NCBI GenBank assembly: GCA_025656675.1 | Contig: JAHXHN010000001.1 | Span: 525,501 to 589,500 of the forward strand | Origin: Candidatus Thiodiazotropha sp. (ex Codakia rugifera) | Lineage (GTDB): Bacteria; Pseudomonadota; Gammaproteobacteria; Chromatiales; Chromatiaceae | Direction: 5' to 3' | Length of the DNA: 64,000 bases | Shown: positions 54,649-63,852 of the stretch, piece by piece | Numbering within the stretch: position 1 is the first letter of the stretch | Layout: each line of letters begins with the position of its first letter | Notes under the pieces: model-generated | What the model saw: only the letters and a program-made list of their open reading frames with translations | Database searches by the model: none | Told to the model about the DNA's origin: nothing | Translations under genes and position numbers: made by a program

Positions 54649-55340
54649 CCCTGTCGCCTTGTCATCGCGACTACCAGTGGCGGTGTAATACGATCCGCAT
54701 AGTGCAAACGCAACCGAATCAGCCGGGGTAGTTTCTTTAGCGCCTTCCACTCAGTTTGCCATTCGGCTGGTATACCCCGTTGTTGCGATCCATAGTAATC
54801 CAATTCAATATCAGTCACGCCACTTAGCAACTGATGCACACTATAGGGTAGTCCCGAATCATGCTCATTCTCAGATCGCCAATCCACACCTAGAGGGTCA
54901 CGCCAATCTTTACCCTCGACAGACGCCTGTTCCAGGATCTCAGGATGGTAAAGCCAACGCCTGAGTAACAAGAACTTCTCTTCACCATCGCCCACCAGTT
55001 CGAGACGAAATAGAGATGCTCCCCCCACACCCGCCTGAGAAGCGGTGGGCCCAACCCAACGCAGTGAGTGGTGGGTCCCGGAAAACAGGGATTCTCTGTC
55101 CGCTCCTTCACCGATGTGCCGGTTGAACATGCCACTCAAGGTACGACGCAGATAATCAAAGGTCAGTTGTTCACCGGACATACGTCCAGCCTTTTCCACG
55201 CTCTTCTGCCAACTGCGGCTTCCCAGGTCTAATCCGGAAAACAGCAACAAAAGGATTAGGCTCATCAGCACCAGTGAAATCATCAGCTCCAGTAGCGTGA
55301 AGCCGCTTGCACTAGAGATTGCGTAACGTTGATAAGACAT
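54645..55340 (-). CDS. gspJ: Type II secretion minor pseudopilin GspJ
   Basis: 231 residues from ATG 55340 (MSYQRYAISSASG). Type IV prepilin cleavage region SASG then FTLLELMISLVLMSLILLLL, with Glu5. The globular domain includes LTFDYLRRTLSGMFN and LLRRWLYHPEIL typical of GspJ. It begins inside the end of gspI and ends overlapping gspK. Confidence 0.88.
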   Translation of the reverse strand: MSYQRYAISSASGFTLLELMISLVLMSLILLLLFSGLDLGSRSWQKSVEKAGRMSGEQLTFDYLRRTLSGMFNRHIGEGADRESLFSGTHHSLRWVGPTASQAGVGGASLFRLELVGDGEEKFLLLRRWLYHPEILEQASVEGKDWRDPLGVDWRSENEHDSGLPYSVHQLLSGVTDIELDYYGSQQRGIPAEWQTEWKALKKLPRLIRLRLHYADRITPPLVVAMTRRQG

Positions 55341-55704
55341 ATTGTTTACTGGAACGACCTTCACCCCATGTGACAACGACTGAAATCAGAAATGAGGCCT
55401 CTTTCAAATATCCTGTCTCGTGTGGATTGGTTTCAATCTTGAGCCGCCATCGGAATGTATCCCCACTATCACCCTCAAAGCTGGCGACCTCAAGGGGATA
55501 GACCAGACCGACTTCTGCCAGCTTGGAACCGGCAATCGTCGCTGCATCGGCATGTTGAGTAGCAATCGATAGCCCCCGAGTATTGCTGGACAAGGCCTGC
55601 ATAACAACGCCGAGAGAGATCGCCAGGACAGTAAATGCGACCAGTACCTCCAGCAGGGAGAACCCACCTTGCCTCCTTGCAACAGGTTTTCGATCAATCT
55701 GCAA
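55312..55704 (-). CDS. gspI: Type II secretion minor pseudopilin GspI
   Basis: 130 residues. Prepilin leader ARRQGG then FSLLEVLVAFTVLAISLGVV (Glu5 present), followed by TRGLSIATQHADAATIAGSKLAEVG, characteristic of GspI. The start is TTG at 55704, inside the end of gspH, with AGGG 6 bases upstream. It nucleates the pseudopilus tip with GspJ and GspK. Confidence 0.88.
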   Translation of the reverse strand: MQIDRKPVARRQGGFSLLEVLVAFTVLAISLGVVMQALSSNTRGLSIATQHADAATIAGSKLAEVGLVYPLEVASFEGDSGDTFRWRLKIETNPHETGYLKEASFLISVVVTWGEGRSSKQYVLSTLRNL

Positions 55705-56206
55705 CAGTAACCCTGCCGGTCAACCAATCGACATCTATTCGATAGCGCTTCCCTGAGCCCTGCAGAATGATGCGCCCGCCGCTGGAACTGCCATCGGGAA
55801 AAAAACGAATACCTCCCTGCCCAATACCCTGCTGCTCATCATCAGCAAACACCAGGGTCGTTTCGCTACTCTCCGGTAGTTCATATGTGCGTTTTCGGGG
55901 TGAGATTGTATAGTGCTTCTGTTGCAGGTCGAGGGTAAACAGACCTTCGTCACCTTGTGCAATCGACCAGCTCCGAACAAACCGCATCGCATCCGCCATC
56001 TCTTGACCGGCTGCTTTGATCTTCAGACCTGGGAGTAGACGATCCATTGCAGGGGGAACCAGCGCCACCAATGCGCCAGCAATCGTCAGGACAACTATCA
56101 ACTCCAGCAGGGTGAACCCTGTTGAACCCAGCATCCTCATTTGACCACTATGCATAGGACCAAGCAGATTATAAATACTGGTATTTTGCGTACAAGGCAC
56201 ATTCAC
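55694..56206 (-). CDS. gspH: Type II secretion minor pseudopilin GspH
   Basis: Up to 170 residues; starts at 56155 or 56140 are as likely as 56206 because no clear ribosome site separates them. Prepilin cleavage region GSTG then FTLLELIVVLTIAGALVALV with Glu5, and GspH-like AGQEMADAMRFVRSWSIAQ followed by a beta-rich C-terminus. It links the tip complex to the GspG shaft. Fifty bases after gspG. Confidence 0.85.
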   Translation of the reverse strand: MNVPCTQNTSIYNLLGPMHSGQMRMLGSTGFTLLELIVVLTIAGALVALVPPAMDRLLPGLKIKAAGQEMADAMRFVRSWSIAQGDEGLFTLDLQQKHYTISPRKRTYELPESSETTLVFADDEQQGIGQGGIRFFPDGSSSGGRIILQGSGKRYRIDVDWLTGRVTVAD

Positions 56207-56250
56207 AGTTTAAGTGTCATCACTACACCACGAATGGAGCACTTGCCGAT

Positions 56251-56688
56251 TCACTCCCATCCATTAATATCCCTGGCCTCACCCTCGCCACCCTCAGTAC
56301 CATCGGCACCAAGCGAGTAGAGGTCGTAGTCTCCATGCTCACCTGGAAAGCGATAAATATAGTCGACACCCCAAGGATCTTTCGGCAACCTGGGCTTTTT
56401 CAAATAGGGGCCATTCCAGTTTTCCGCTGCATCAGGCCTCTGTACCAAGGCCTGCAGTCCTTGTGTGCCACGTGGGTAGTTGCCCGTATCCAGGCGATAG
56501 ATATCAAGCGCTGCAGAAAGCTCTTCTAACTGTACCCTGGCAGTCTTACTCTTCGATTCACCCAGTGCATTCATTACCTTGGGGCCCACCAGACCGGCCA
56601 ACATAGCCAGGATCGCCATCACCACCAACAGCTCAATCAAGGTAAAACCGCGATGGCTGGTATTATATAGTTTCAGATTCAGATTCAT
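56251..56688 (-). CDS. gspG: Type II secretion major pseudopilin GspG
   Basis: 145 residues, typical GspG length. Short leader ending HRG then FTLIELLVVMAILAMLAGLV (Glu5). The C-terminal calcium-binding loop DGTEGGEGEARDINGWE is exact for GspG. It forms the pseudopilus shaft. It is separated from gspF by 194 bases that contain the dispersed repeat, so expression of the operon may be punctuated there. Confidence 0.95.
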   Translation of the reverse strand: MNLNLKLYNTSHRGFTLIELLVVMAILAMLAGLVGPKVMNALGESKSKTARVQLEELSAALDIYRLDTGNYPRGTQGLQALVQRPDAAENWNGPYLKKPRLPKDPWGVDYIYRFPGEHGDYDLYSLGADGTEGGEGEARDINGWE

Positions 56689-56823
56689 TTTCAGTTTCTC
56701 TTAATTACAGAGGGATTTAGAGCTACCTGCTCCATCCAGTTTGTTGGTGTCCGCCCACAAGCCGGCTTGCAGCCAGTCGTAAGGTGCCCAGATAATATGT
56801 CGTGTTTCCGGAAGGACGCTCAA

Positions 56824-56871
56824 TAGGGCCTGCTAACAATAATCCCATCGGGTCAGTGTTAGCAGGCCCTA
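56824..56871. repeat. Dispersed repeat, copy 2 (palindromic)
   Basis: Perfect 15-base arms TAGGGCCTGCTAACA (56824-56838) and TGTTAGCAGGCCCTA (56857-56871) around an 18-base loop. Beyond a 3-base and a 1-base gap, flanking GACGCT (56815-56820) and AGCGTC (56873-56878) extend the pairing. The first 28 bases match 5310-5337 at 26 positions. It sits between gspF and gspG. It is likely a REP-like or miniature mobile repeat. Confidence 0.7.
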
Positions 56872-56882
56872 AAGCGTCAGCA

Positions 56883-58100
56883 TTAGAAAGCCAGATCATT
56901 AACACTCAACATTGCCAGCAAAATTGAGATGATTATACCAGCAATAATCAATCCAAGACCCACTATCAGTACCGGCTCTACCAGGGTAAGCAGACGCTGA
57001 ACCGTCTCCCTCACCTCCCGGTCGTAGACATCAGCCACATCCGCAAGCATGGTGCCGATATCACCGGACTCCTCACCAACCTGAAGCATACGAATGGCCA
57101 ATTCAGGCAGCACCCTCTGCTCAATGAGCGGTGCAGAAAGCCCTTTGCCCTGTTTAAGCTTCTGTGCTGCCTGGTCGATGGCCCTGGCAATATAACGATT
57201 GTTGAGCACCTCTTGCGACAGGGTGACAGCATTCAACAGGGTCAAGCCATTGTGTAGCAGAGAGGAAAGCGTGCGTGACAGTCTCGCTGTCTCTACCTTC
57301 AATAAAAGATCACCTACTAACGGCATCTTCAGTAGCCATTGGTCCCAACGATACCGGTTTTCCTCCTTCTCAATCCAGGTTCGGAAAAGCACAACGCCAA
57401 GCAAGAGAAAAGCCAGCAACAGCCACCAGTAGTGCTTCAAAAAATCACCTGCCGCGAGTACGACCTGGGTAGGCAGAGGAAGTTCCCGCCCCATATCCTG
57501 AAACATCTGGCTGAACTGCGGGACCACAAAGATCAATAAAACCATCACCGAAATCGCGGCAACAACCAATAGAATGGTTGGATAGATCAGAGCTGAACGG
57601 ACACTCTCTCTCAGTGCCTGTGAGCGTTCCATGTAATCTGTAATGCGGTCCAGGGCCTGACCGAGCATGCCACCCGCCTCACCCGCCTTGATCATGCTGA
57701 TAAACAGCCGCGGGAAAATATCCTTGTGTTTTTCAAGTGCCCGGGAGAAGGTGTTGCCACCCTTGATCGACTCATTCAATGAGTCGATCACCTCACTCAT
57801 GGCTTCATCGCTGCTCAACCTCGCCATTAGTGACAACGCCCCTTCCAGTGGCAGCCCAGCTTTCAATAAAGTCGCCAACTCCTTGGCAAAAGACAAAACC
57901 TGTTTGTGGCCGATTTTTTTACCCTGGGAACCCACCCCATAGCGTAACAAGCCTCTCAAACCGGTAATCCGTTTCACCTGCAACGGGATCAGCTGATCCC
58001 GTTGCAGCTCAATAATCACCTGGCGAGTGTCTTCCGCCTCCATCTCCCCCTGCTGTAGTTCGCCACTCCCATTACTTGCCTTATACTGAAACAGGGCCAT
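56883..58100 (-). CDS. gspF: Type II secretion inner-membrane platform protein GspF
   Basis: 405 residues, standard GspF length. Two repeated T2SSF domains (about 70-195 and 275-395), three membrane helices (around 168, 222 and 378-398). The KELATLLKAGLPLEGALSLM and LSSLLHNGLTLLNAVTL stretches are typical. The ATG overlaps the last base of gspE. The core platform protein around which the pseudopilus assembles. Confidence 0.95.
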   Translation of the reverse strand: MALFQYKASNGSGELQQGEMEAEDTRQVIIELQRDQLIPLQVKRITGLRGLLRYGVGSQGKKIGHKQVLSFAKELATLLKAGLPLEGALSLMARLSSDEAMSEVIDSLNESIKGGNTFSRALEKHKDIFPRLFISMIKAGEAGGMLGQALDRITDYMERSQALRESVRSALIYPTILLVVAAISVMVLLIFVVPQFSQMFQDMGRELPLPTQVVLAAGDFLKHYWWLLLAFLLLGVVLFRTWIEKEENRYRWDQWLLKMPLVGDLLLKVETARLSRTLSSLLHNGLTLLNAVTLSQEVLNNRYIARAIDQAAQKLKQGKGLSAPLIEQRVLPELAIRMLQVGEESGDIGTMLADVADVYDREVRETVQRLLTLVEPVLIVGLGLIIAGIIISILLAMLSVNDLAF

Positions 58101-59827
58101 TACTCATCCTCTTCACTGACCCGCATCAGCTCTTCAAACGAGGTATGCCCTTTCAACACCTTGGCAAGGCCATCTTGAAACATGGTGTCCATTCCTTCCT
58201 GAACAGCAAGCTGCTGGATTGTCGATGATGGGGCATGCTGTATCACCTGCTGACGCACGGCTTCCGATATCAACATCACCTCAGCAATATTCATACGTCC
58301 GCTGTAGCCCGTGTCTGAGCAGGCCTCACAACCGTTCGGCTGGTAGAGCTTTACCGGTTCATGGTCAGCGACAAGACCCGCATGACGAAAACGTCGTGCA
58401 AGCCCCTCATCTGCCATATAGGCTTGCTTACACTCTGAGCACAAGCGCCGCGCCAATCGTTGTGCGACGATGGCATTGACAGTTGAGGCCAGCAGATAGG
58501 GTTCGACCCCCATATCCAGGAGACGACTGACCGTTCCCGCCGCATCATTGGTGTGCAGCGTAGAAAGCACCAAATGGCCGGTCAAGGCTGCCTGCACGGC
58601 AATCCGTACTGTCTCCGCATCACGCATCTCGCCCACCATGATGATATCGGGATCCTGGCGCACGATGGCACGCAGGGCATTGGCGAAATTCATACCGACT
58701 TGTGGCTTAACCTGAATCTGGTTGATCCCCTCCAACTTGTATTCGACCGGGTCTTCGACTGTGATAATTTTGACCCCGGGTTTATTGAGTTGGCTGAGGG
58801 CCGTATACAGGGTCGTACTTTTACCGCTGCCGGTTGGGCCGGTTACCAGAATAATACCGTTGGGTTGTTGCAGCGACTGCTGCATCCGTGCCAGGGAGAT
58901 ATCCCCAAATCCCAGGCTATCGAATTCGAAGCTGATACTCTTCTTATTCAACAGACGGACGACCACGCTCTCACCGTACAAGGTTGGTACAGTCGAGACC
59001 CGCAATTCAAGCTCGTTACCCTGGATCTTCACCGAAATTCGGCCATCCTGGGGCACCCGTTGCTCCGCAATGTTGAGCTTTGCCATGATCTTGATTCTGG
59101 AGATAATCGCCGCTGTGGAGTGTGAGGGTGGAGACTCCGATTCGGTCAGAATGCCGTCGATGCGATAACGCACCATCAGATGCTCTTCAAAGGGTTCAAT
59201 GTGGATATCGGAGGCCTCGACCTCCACCGCCCGTTGCAGGATATGGTTGACCAGACGAATAATCGGTGCCTCGCTTGCCAGATCTTTCAGATGCTCGATA
59301 CTCTCTTCCGTCTCCTCCTCACCATCGAGCCCATCGACGATCTCCCCCATCACACTCCTTCCCGCACCGTAGACCCGCTCCAGGGCAGATTCTATCTCTG
59401 ACAGCCGCCCAATTTTGAGGCTGACCGGCATATCGGTAACCAAGCGGATGGCATCGGCAACGAAATCCTGCCCCGGATCAGCAACCGCCACCACCAAGCG
59501 ATTCGCATCCACTGCCAGGGGAATGGCCTTCATCTCCTTAAGAAAACGCAATGAAATCGCCTCTGGATGGACCGGTTCCTGCGGGTATTCATCCCTGTTA
59601 TCGATCAGCGGGAGGCCATAAAGTTCTGACAGAGCCTTGATTAAATCAGGTTCAGAAACCAGTCCCAGATGTACCAGGGTTTCAACTTCACCTTCACCGG
59701 TATCCCGTACAAAACCTTCAACCCGGGTATGATCATGGGAGGAAAGGAGACTATTCTCCTGCAGGAATGCGAGTATGCCCATTTGCAGGGTTGGATTTGA
59801 GGTCTGGGTCAGGTCAAAATGCTGCAT
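58100..59827 (-). CDS. gspE: Type II secretion ATPase GspE
   Basis: 575 residues. An N-terminal T2SSE_N domain (about 20-160) is followed by the ATPase domain with Walker A GPTGSGKSTTLY (about 327), Asp box and Walker B region (VRQDPDIIMVGEMRDAETV), and a four-Cys zinc site (CSEC near 462, CEAC near 499). It powers pseudopilus assembly from the cytoplasm. First gene of the secretion operon, divergent from the dehydratase gene. Confidence 0.96.
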   Translation of the reverse strand: MQHFDLTQTSNPTLQMGILAFLQENSLLSSHDHTRVEGFVRDTGEGEVETLVHLGLVSEPDLIKALSELYGLPLIDNRDEYPQEPVHPEAISLRFLKEMKAIPLAVDANRLVVAVADPGQDFVADAIRLVTDMPVSLKIGRLSEIESALERVYGAGRSVMGEIVDGLDGEEETEESIEHLKDLASEAPIIRLVNHILQRAVEVEASDIHIEPFEEHLMVRYRIDGILTESESPPSHSTAAIISRIKIMAKLNIAEQRVPQDGRISVKIQGNELELRVSTVPTLYGESVVVRLLNKKSISFEFDSLGFGDISLARMQQSLQQPNGIILVTGPTGSGKSTTLYTALSQLNKPGVKIITVEDPVEYKLEGINQIQVKPQVGMNFANALRAIVRQDPDIIMVGEMRDAETVRIAVQAALTGHLVLSTLHTNDAAGTVSRLLDMGVEPYLLASTVNAIVAQRLARRLCSECKQAYMADEGLARRFRHAGLVADHEPVKLYQPNGCEACSDTGYSGRMNIAEVMLISEAVRQQVIQHAPSSTIQQLAVQEGMDTMFQDGLAKVLKGHTSFEELMRVSEEDE

Positions 59828-60368
59828 GTTTCTGAAATCAATTTTTGTGTGTCACGTTGGCTGTCAGACAGCACTCTACAAGCTTCAGTCGTAAATCCAC
59901 ACCCACCAGGACGAACCGGATCACTACTCACTCGAACCCAGGATAGTATGTCCGTCGGATGAGCAAAAAGAGCGGCCAGTATAACGCACAGCAACAATCA
60001 AGGGGGGAGACTATCCGAAAACTTGCTGAATCCACTCCAATCTCAACAACTCAACGCTGCCCAAACCATACAATGGGGTAGAATAGCCAGCCACCAGCCG
60101 TCCATAATGCAACACAGGGATACCAGGAGTGCTTTAACCCAGATTCCGCAGTTGACCGCTGATATCTAACCCAAGGTAATGATATGCCGAATCAAATATT
60201 GCGTTTTTCTCTCACACATCAGGTGAATTGTGGAACGCTAGATGAATTTGTGAAAAATCCAAATGCACCCTGCTGCGCTGTCGTTCTTGCTAAGGGAATA
60301 GCCATTCACGGCGAAGGACACCTTGCCGGACACGACTGGATTTCCCATGGATCCATCTCTGGCTACGG
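59828..60368. other. Divergent intergenic region between gspE and dehydratase gene
   Basis: 541 bases. It has a small palindrome GCTGTC-A-GACAGC near 59851-59863 close to the gspE start, and a possible 65-codon ORF (60184-60381). No -35/-10 pair could be assigned with confidence; promoters for both flanking operons are expected here. Confidence 0.4.
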
Positions 60369-60381
60369 ATGCTGGATTTGA
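60184..60381 (+). CDS. Possible 65-codon ORF, doubtful
   Basis: ATG 60184, with AAGG 7 bases upstream; runs to TGA at 60379-60381, overlapping the start of the dehydratase gene in another frame. The peptide has a CC pair and a Gly/His-rich end (GKGIAIHGEG-like). No family recognised. It may be a coupled leader or a chance ORF. Confidence 0.22.
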   Translation: MPNQILRFSLTHQVNCGTLDEFVKNPNAPCCAVVLAKGIAIHGEGHLAGHDWISHGSISGYGCWI

Positions 60382-62258
60382 TGAGCAAACAAGTCATACC
60401 ACACCATTTGCGTTCACAGGCAGTAGCGCTGGCCCATGATCTGCTGATGGTGCCTATTGCCTGGTTTCTGGCATTCTGGTTCCGTTACAATCTTGAGGTA
60501 CTACCCGCCGCCTATTACCAGGACGCACTGGTGGGACTGCTGTTTGTATTGCCGATTCAGCTCACCGCCTTTCTTCTTTTCGGCCTCTATCGCGGTATCT
60601 GGCGATATGCATCCCTTCCGGACATCATACGTATCCTCAAGGCGGTATTCGTGGGTGCCATTGTCAGTGTAGCGCTGCTGTTTGTCTTCACCCGCGCTGG
60701 AGGGATTCCCCGCTCGGTTCCCGTGATTTACGCCATTCTGCTGGTGATGCTGCTGAGCGGGCCACGACTTATCTACCGTTTACTCAAAGATCACCATCTT
60801 GACCTCAAGCCAGGCCAACGGGTCCTGATCGTGGGTTCTGGGCAAGCAGGCGAAATGCTGGCCAGGGATATTCTGCGCAATCGGCGCGGTGACTACCGAC
60901 CGGTGGCCTTTGTGGATGATAAATTGCGTCGCCAGGGCCGGGAAATTCATGGTGTTCCTGTGGCAGGCACCTGTGAAAAGATTCCGCAATTGTGTGAAGA
61001 ACTTGCCATAGACATCATCATGCTGGCAATCCCCTCTGCCTCCTCGGTACAGATGCGGCGATTGGTCGAGTTATGTGAAGAGGCAGGCGTCCCTTTCAGA
61101 TCCGTACCGCAGCTCAATGACCTGATGTCAGGTAACGTACAGATCAATAACCTGCGTACTGTTTCTATCGAGGATCTACTGGGCCGTGATCCTATATTAC
61201 TCGACTGGCCCGCCATTGATGCCGCATTATCTGACAAAAACATTCTCGTCACCGGTGCCGGCGGTTCGATTGGCTCTGAACTTTGCCGTCAAATAGCCAA
61301 ATTAAAACCTGCCCGCCTGGTACTGCTTGAGATCAATGAGTTCAATCTCTACACCATCGAAATGGAGTTACTCAAGTCTTTTCCAGATCTAATCCTCGAT
61401 TGCCATCTCGGCGATATTATTGATCAACCTTTCGTCGAGAACCTGTTTGCCCAGATTAAACCAGACATGGTCTTTCATGCCGCTGCCTACAAGCATGTGC
61501 CGATGCTGGAAAACCGGCTGCGTCAGGCAATCCGCAACAATATCCTGGGTACTCGCAATCTGGCCCAGATTGCGGATCGTTCCGGATGCAGTGTATTCGT
61601 TTTGGTTTCCACCGACAAAGCAGTCAATCCGGCCAATGTGATGGGGGCAAGCAAACGAGGTGCAGAGATTTTCTGTCAAAACCTGAACGCCCACTCCAAC
61701 ACTAAGTTCATCACTGTGCGTTTCGGTAATGTACTGGGTTCTGCAGGGAGCGTTATCCCCCTGTTTCAAAAACAGATCGAGGCGGGAGGTCCTGTAACGG
61801 TAACCGATCCTCGTATGGAACGCTATTTCATGACCATCCCTGAGGCATGTCAACTGATCATGCAGACTGTGGTTCTGGGTAAAGGCGGTGAGATTTTCGT
61901 ACTCGACATGGGCGAACCTATCAAGATCAGCTATCTCGCCGAGCAGATGATCCATCTCTCGGGCAGGACGCCAGGAACCGATATTGAGATTGAGTATATC
62001 GGCCTACGGCCTGGTGAAAAGCTATACGAAGAGCTGTTTCACGAAATGGAGCAACTTGAAAAAACGGCACATGATAAGGTGTTTCTTGCCCACCATCGAC
62101 AAGTGGAGTGGACCTGGCTCATGGCTGGTCTGGAGAAGATGAACCAGGCCTGTGAGACTATAGATACCGAAGCATTGAAATTACTCCTCAATCAGTTAGT
62201 CCCAGAACACAAAGAATCACAAGAAGCATCACGAAATTCAGAACAGGCCTCGGCCTGA
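60369..62258 (+). CDS. Membrane-bound nucleotide-sugar 4,6-dehydratase (FlaA1/CapD/PglF/WbpM family)
   Basis: 629 residues (625 from ATG 60381, equally plausible). Four N-terminal membrane helices (about 15-125), a CoA-binding-like Rossmann region (VLIVGSGQAGEMLARDIL), then the catalytic SDR domain (VTGAGGSIGSELC, about 290; VSTDKAVNPANVMGASKR with the Met-x3-Lys that replaces Tyr in this family). Makes UDP-4-keto-6-deoxy-HexNAc for QuiNAc/Bac-type sugars. It starts the polysaccharide locus at the right edge. Confidence 0.94.
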   Translation: MLDLMSKQVIPHHLRSQAVALAHDLLMVPIAWFLAFWFRYNLEVLPAAYYQDALVGLLFVLPIQLTAFLLFGLYRGIWRYASLPDIIRILKAVFVGAIVSVALLFVFTRAGGIPRSVPVIYAILLVMLLSGPRLIYRLLKDHHLDLKPGQRVLIVGSGQAGEMLARDILRNRRGDYRPVAFVDDKLRRQGREIHGVPVAGTCEKIPQLCEELAIDIIMLAIPSASSVQMRRLVELCEEAGVPFRSVPQLNDLMSGNVQINNLRTVSIEDLLGRDPILLDWPAIDAALSDKNILVTGAGGSIGSELCRQIAKLKPARLVLLEINEFNLYTIEMELLKSFPDLILDCHLGDIIDQPFVENLFAQIKPDMVFHAAAYKHVPMLENRLRQAIRNNILGTRNLAQIADRSGCSVFVLVSTDKAVNPANVMGASKRGAEIFCQNLNAHSNTKFITVRFGNVLGSAGSVIPLFQKQIEAGGPVTVTDPRMERYFMTIPEACQLIMQTVVLGKGGEIFVLDMGEPIKISYLAEQMIHLSGRTPGTDIEIEYIGLRPGEKLYEELFHEMEQLEKTAHDKVFLAHHRQVEWTWLMAGLEKMNQACETIDTEALKLLLNQLVPEHKESQEASRNSEQASA

Positions 62259-62742
62259 GTGAGCACTTAAAAGGCATTGCCAAATGGGAAACACCATACG
62301 GCTTGAGTTTTCTCTCCTCAAACTGACCATGGGTAAAAACGATCGAATGCACCCATACCTGCCTCAGCAACATCGGGTAATGCCTTTAGGTGAAGCACAA
62401 GATAGAACCCGGCAGGTGCGAAGATATGTCCATCCTCGCTTTGATTCTTCACCGACTTTTCCAATACACACACAGGTTGGCCGAGGTTTGTGGATTATTT
62501 TTGCTGTACATTATCCACCATGCACATGACACAACTTGATCTCAAGCCGGTCCGCTTCATCATTGACAGCTTAAACCCTTTAATCTTCTGTTAGTTAGAC
62601 ACCCTGGAAGAAAGGTCTTGCTTTTAGGTACAATGAATTCGCCCCACCACACTCGTGCCCCATCCGGCCTGGTTTGTTTGTATGCTAAGATTGCGTCCCT
62701 CAATCTAGTCTCAGATGCCGACCTATAGGCCACTACTCAATA
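62259..62742. other. Intergenic region, no clear gene
   Basis: 484 bases. A distant pair of arms, AAAGGCATTGCC (62270-62281) and GGTAATGCCTTT (about 62379-62390), could bring the two ends of a stretch of about 120 bases together; one position is a G-T pair. Nothing else supports a gene or RNA. Confidence 0.35.
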
Positions 62743-63852
62743 ATGCTCAACCAGTTAACTGACAGGCTGCTTCAAAAAAAATGGTCTGATAAACAGATCA
62801 GTACGCTAGTGGGTGCTTATAGTGCGCTATACCATGCCTACGCGTCTGATCCGGCTGTACGCATTAATGCCGCATCCGGGGGTATTGGATCAGCACTTTT
62901 GATCAGAATGCTCGAACGTGGGGATATAGAGGGTGCGTTGATCTGCAAAGCAGGCATTGAGTCAGGTAAGGTCAGAGCACATTTTGCCATTGCCACAACA
63001 ACAACAGAGATTCTTGCAGCTCAAGGTAGTAAATACGTCGAAACCGCATTCATGAAAGAAGCACTACCATTAATTCGCGATTTCGATGGGCATGTTGCTG
63101 TTGTTGGATTACCCTGTGATATCTCCAATCTGACACGTTGGATAGAAAAAGACCCGCGCTTGGAAGGAAAGGTACGACTAAAAATTGCTCTAGTTTGCGG
63201 ACATAATTCCAGAACCACACTGATTGATGCGATAACAGACAAACTTGAAAAAGAGGCCGGAAGTTCCATTCAAAGCTACTGTTTTCGTAGAGGGCATTGG
63301 CGAGGACAACTCGAAGCGAAGTTTAAAAATGGAATCACTGTTAAAAAGCCTTTCTCCTATTTCAGTCTTTATCAAAATTTGTTCTTCCACTCAGAAAAAA
63401 AATGTTTGGTTTGCCACGACCATTTTGGTTATGACGCAGATATATCACTGGGTGATGTTTGGGCTTATCGCTTTAAGCAAGACCCTATCAAAAAGTCTGG
63501 CGTCATCGTACGTACAGAAACAGGTTCTCACATCTGGGATAGAGCGATGGATGGTGATGGGATTATCGCTTCACCGCTTGAAGTAACAGACATCCTAGAT
63601 GGTCAGGCACGCGCGGCACCCTATCACTATAATGTCAGCGCTAGAAGTCGTGTTGCATCGCTTGTGGGATACAAGATTCCGGATAATCTCAAAGTTCCAG
63701 TTTCATGGCATGAGTGGTTGACTGCGCTGATGGCGCTGTTCAACATGCGCTGGAGTGAGAACAGTCGTTGGAATGGCCTGATTTTCAAGCTACCACGGCC
63801 ACTACTGAAGGCTTACCTTTATTTAAGAAAAGGACTTGAATCTCTGAAATGA
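62743..63852 (+). CDS. FrhB/F420 hydrogenase beta-subunit-like protein in polysaccharide locus
   Basis: 369 residues. Family patterns: INAASGGIGSALL near residue 42, AVVGLPCDISNL (with the conserved PC) and CLVCHDHFGYDADISLGDVW (CxxC, then DxSxGDxW). FrhB_FdhB-like proteins are common next to polysaccharide pyruvyl transferases, where they may supply reductive or redox chemistry; the exact reaction is not known to me. The stop overlaps the pyruvyl transferase ATG (ATGA). ATG 62743. Confidence 0.85.
   Translation: MLNQLTDRLLQKKWSDKQISTLVGAYSALYHAYASDPAVRINAASGGIGSALLIRMLERGDIEGALICKAGIESGKVRAHFAIATTTTEILAAQGSKYVETAFMKEALPLIRDFDGHVAVVGLPCDISNLTRWIEKDPRLEGKVRLKIALVCGHNSRTTLIDAITDKLEKEAGSSIQSYCFRRGHWRGQLEAKFKNGITVKKPFSYFSLYQNLFFHSEKKCLVCHDHFGYDADISLGDVWAYRFKQDPIKKSGVIVRTETGSHIWDRAMDGDGIIASPLEVTDILDGQARAAPYHYNVSARSRVASLVGYKIPDNLKVPVSWHEWLTALMALFNMRWSENSRWNGLIFKLPRPLLKAYLYLRKGLESLK

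Noticed and set aside
54649-54750. Extended start for gspK at 54750
   Set aside because: The prepilin leader begins after this region and ATG 54648 overlaps the gspJ stop in the usual ATGA manner.
59809-59997. A 62-codon minus-strand frame overlapping the gspE start
   Set aside because: It overlaps gspE and has no ribosome site or family pattern; treated as chance.
62268-62391. Long-range inverted arms AAAGGCATT...AATGCCTTT as a mobile element
   Set aside because: Arms are about 100 bases apart with a single G-T pair and no target duplication or coding content; too weak.
62284-62529. An 81-codon open frame on the plus strand in the gap after the dehydratase gene
   Set aside because: No ribosome site, no recognisable family, odd composition (many Arg, Pro, His); likely chance.
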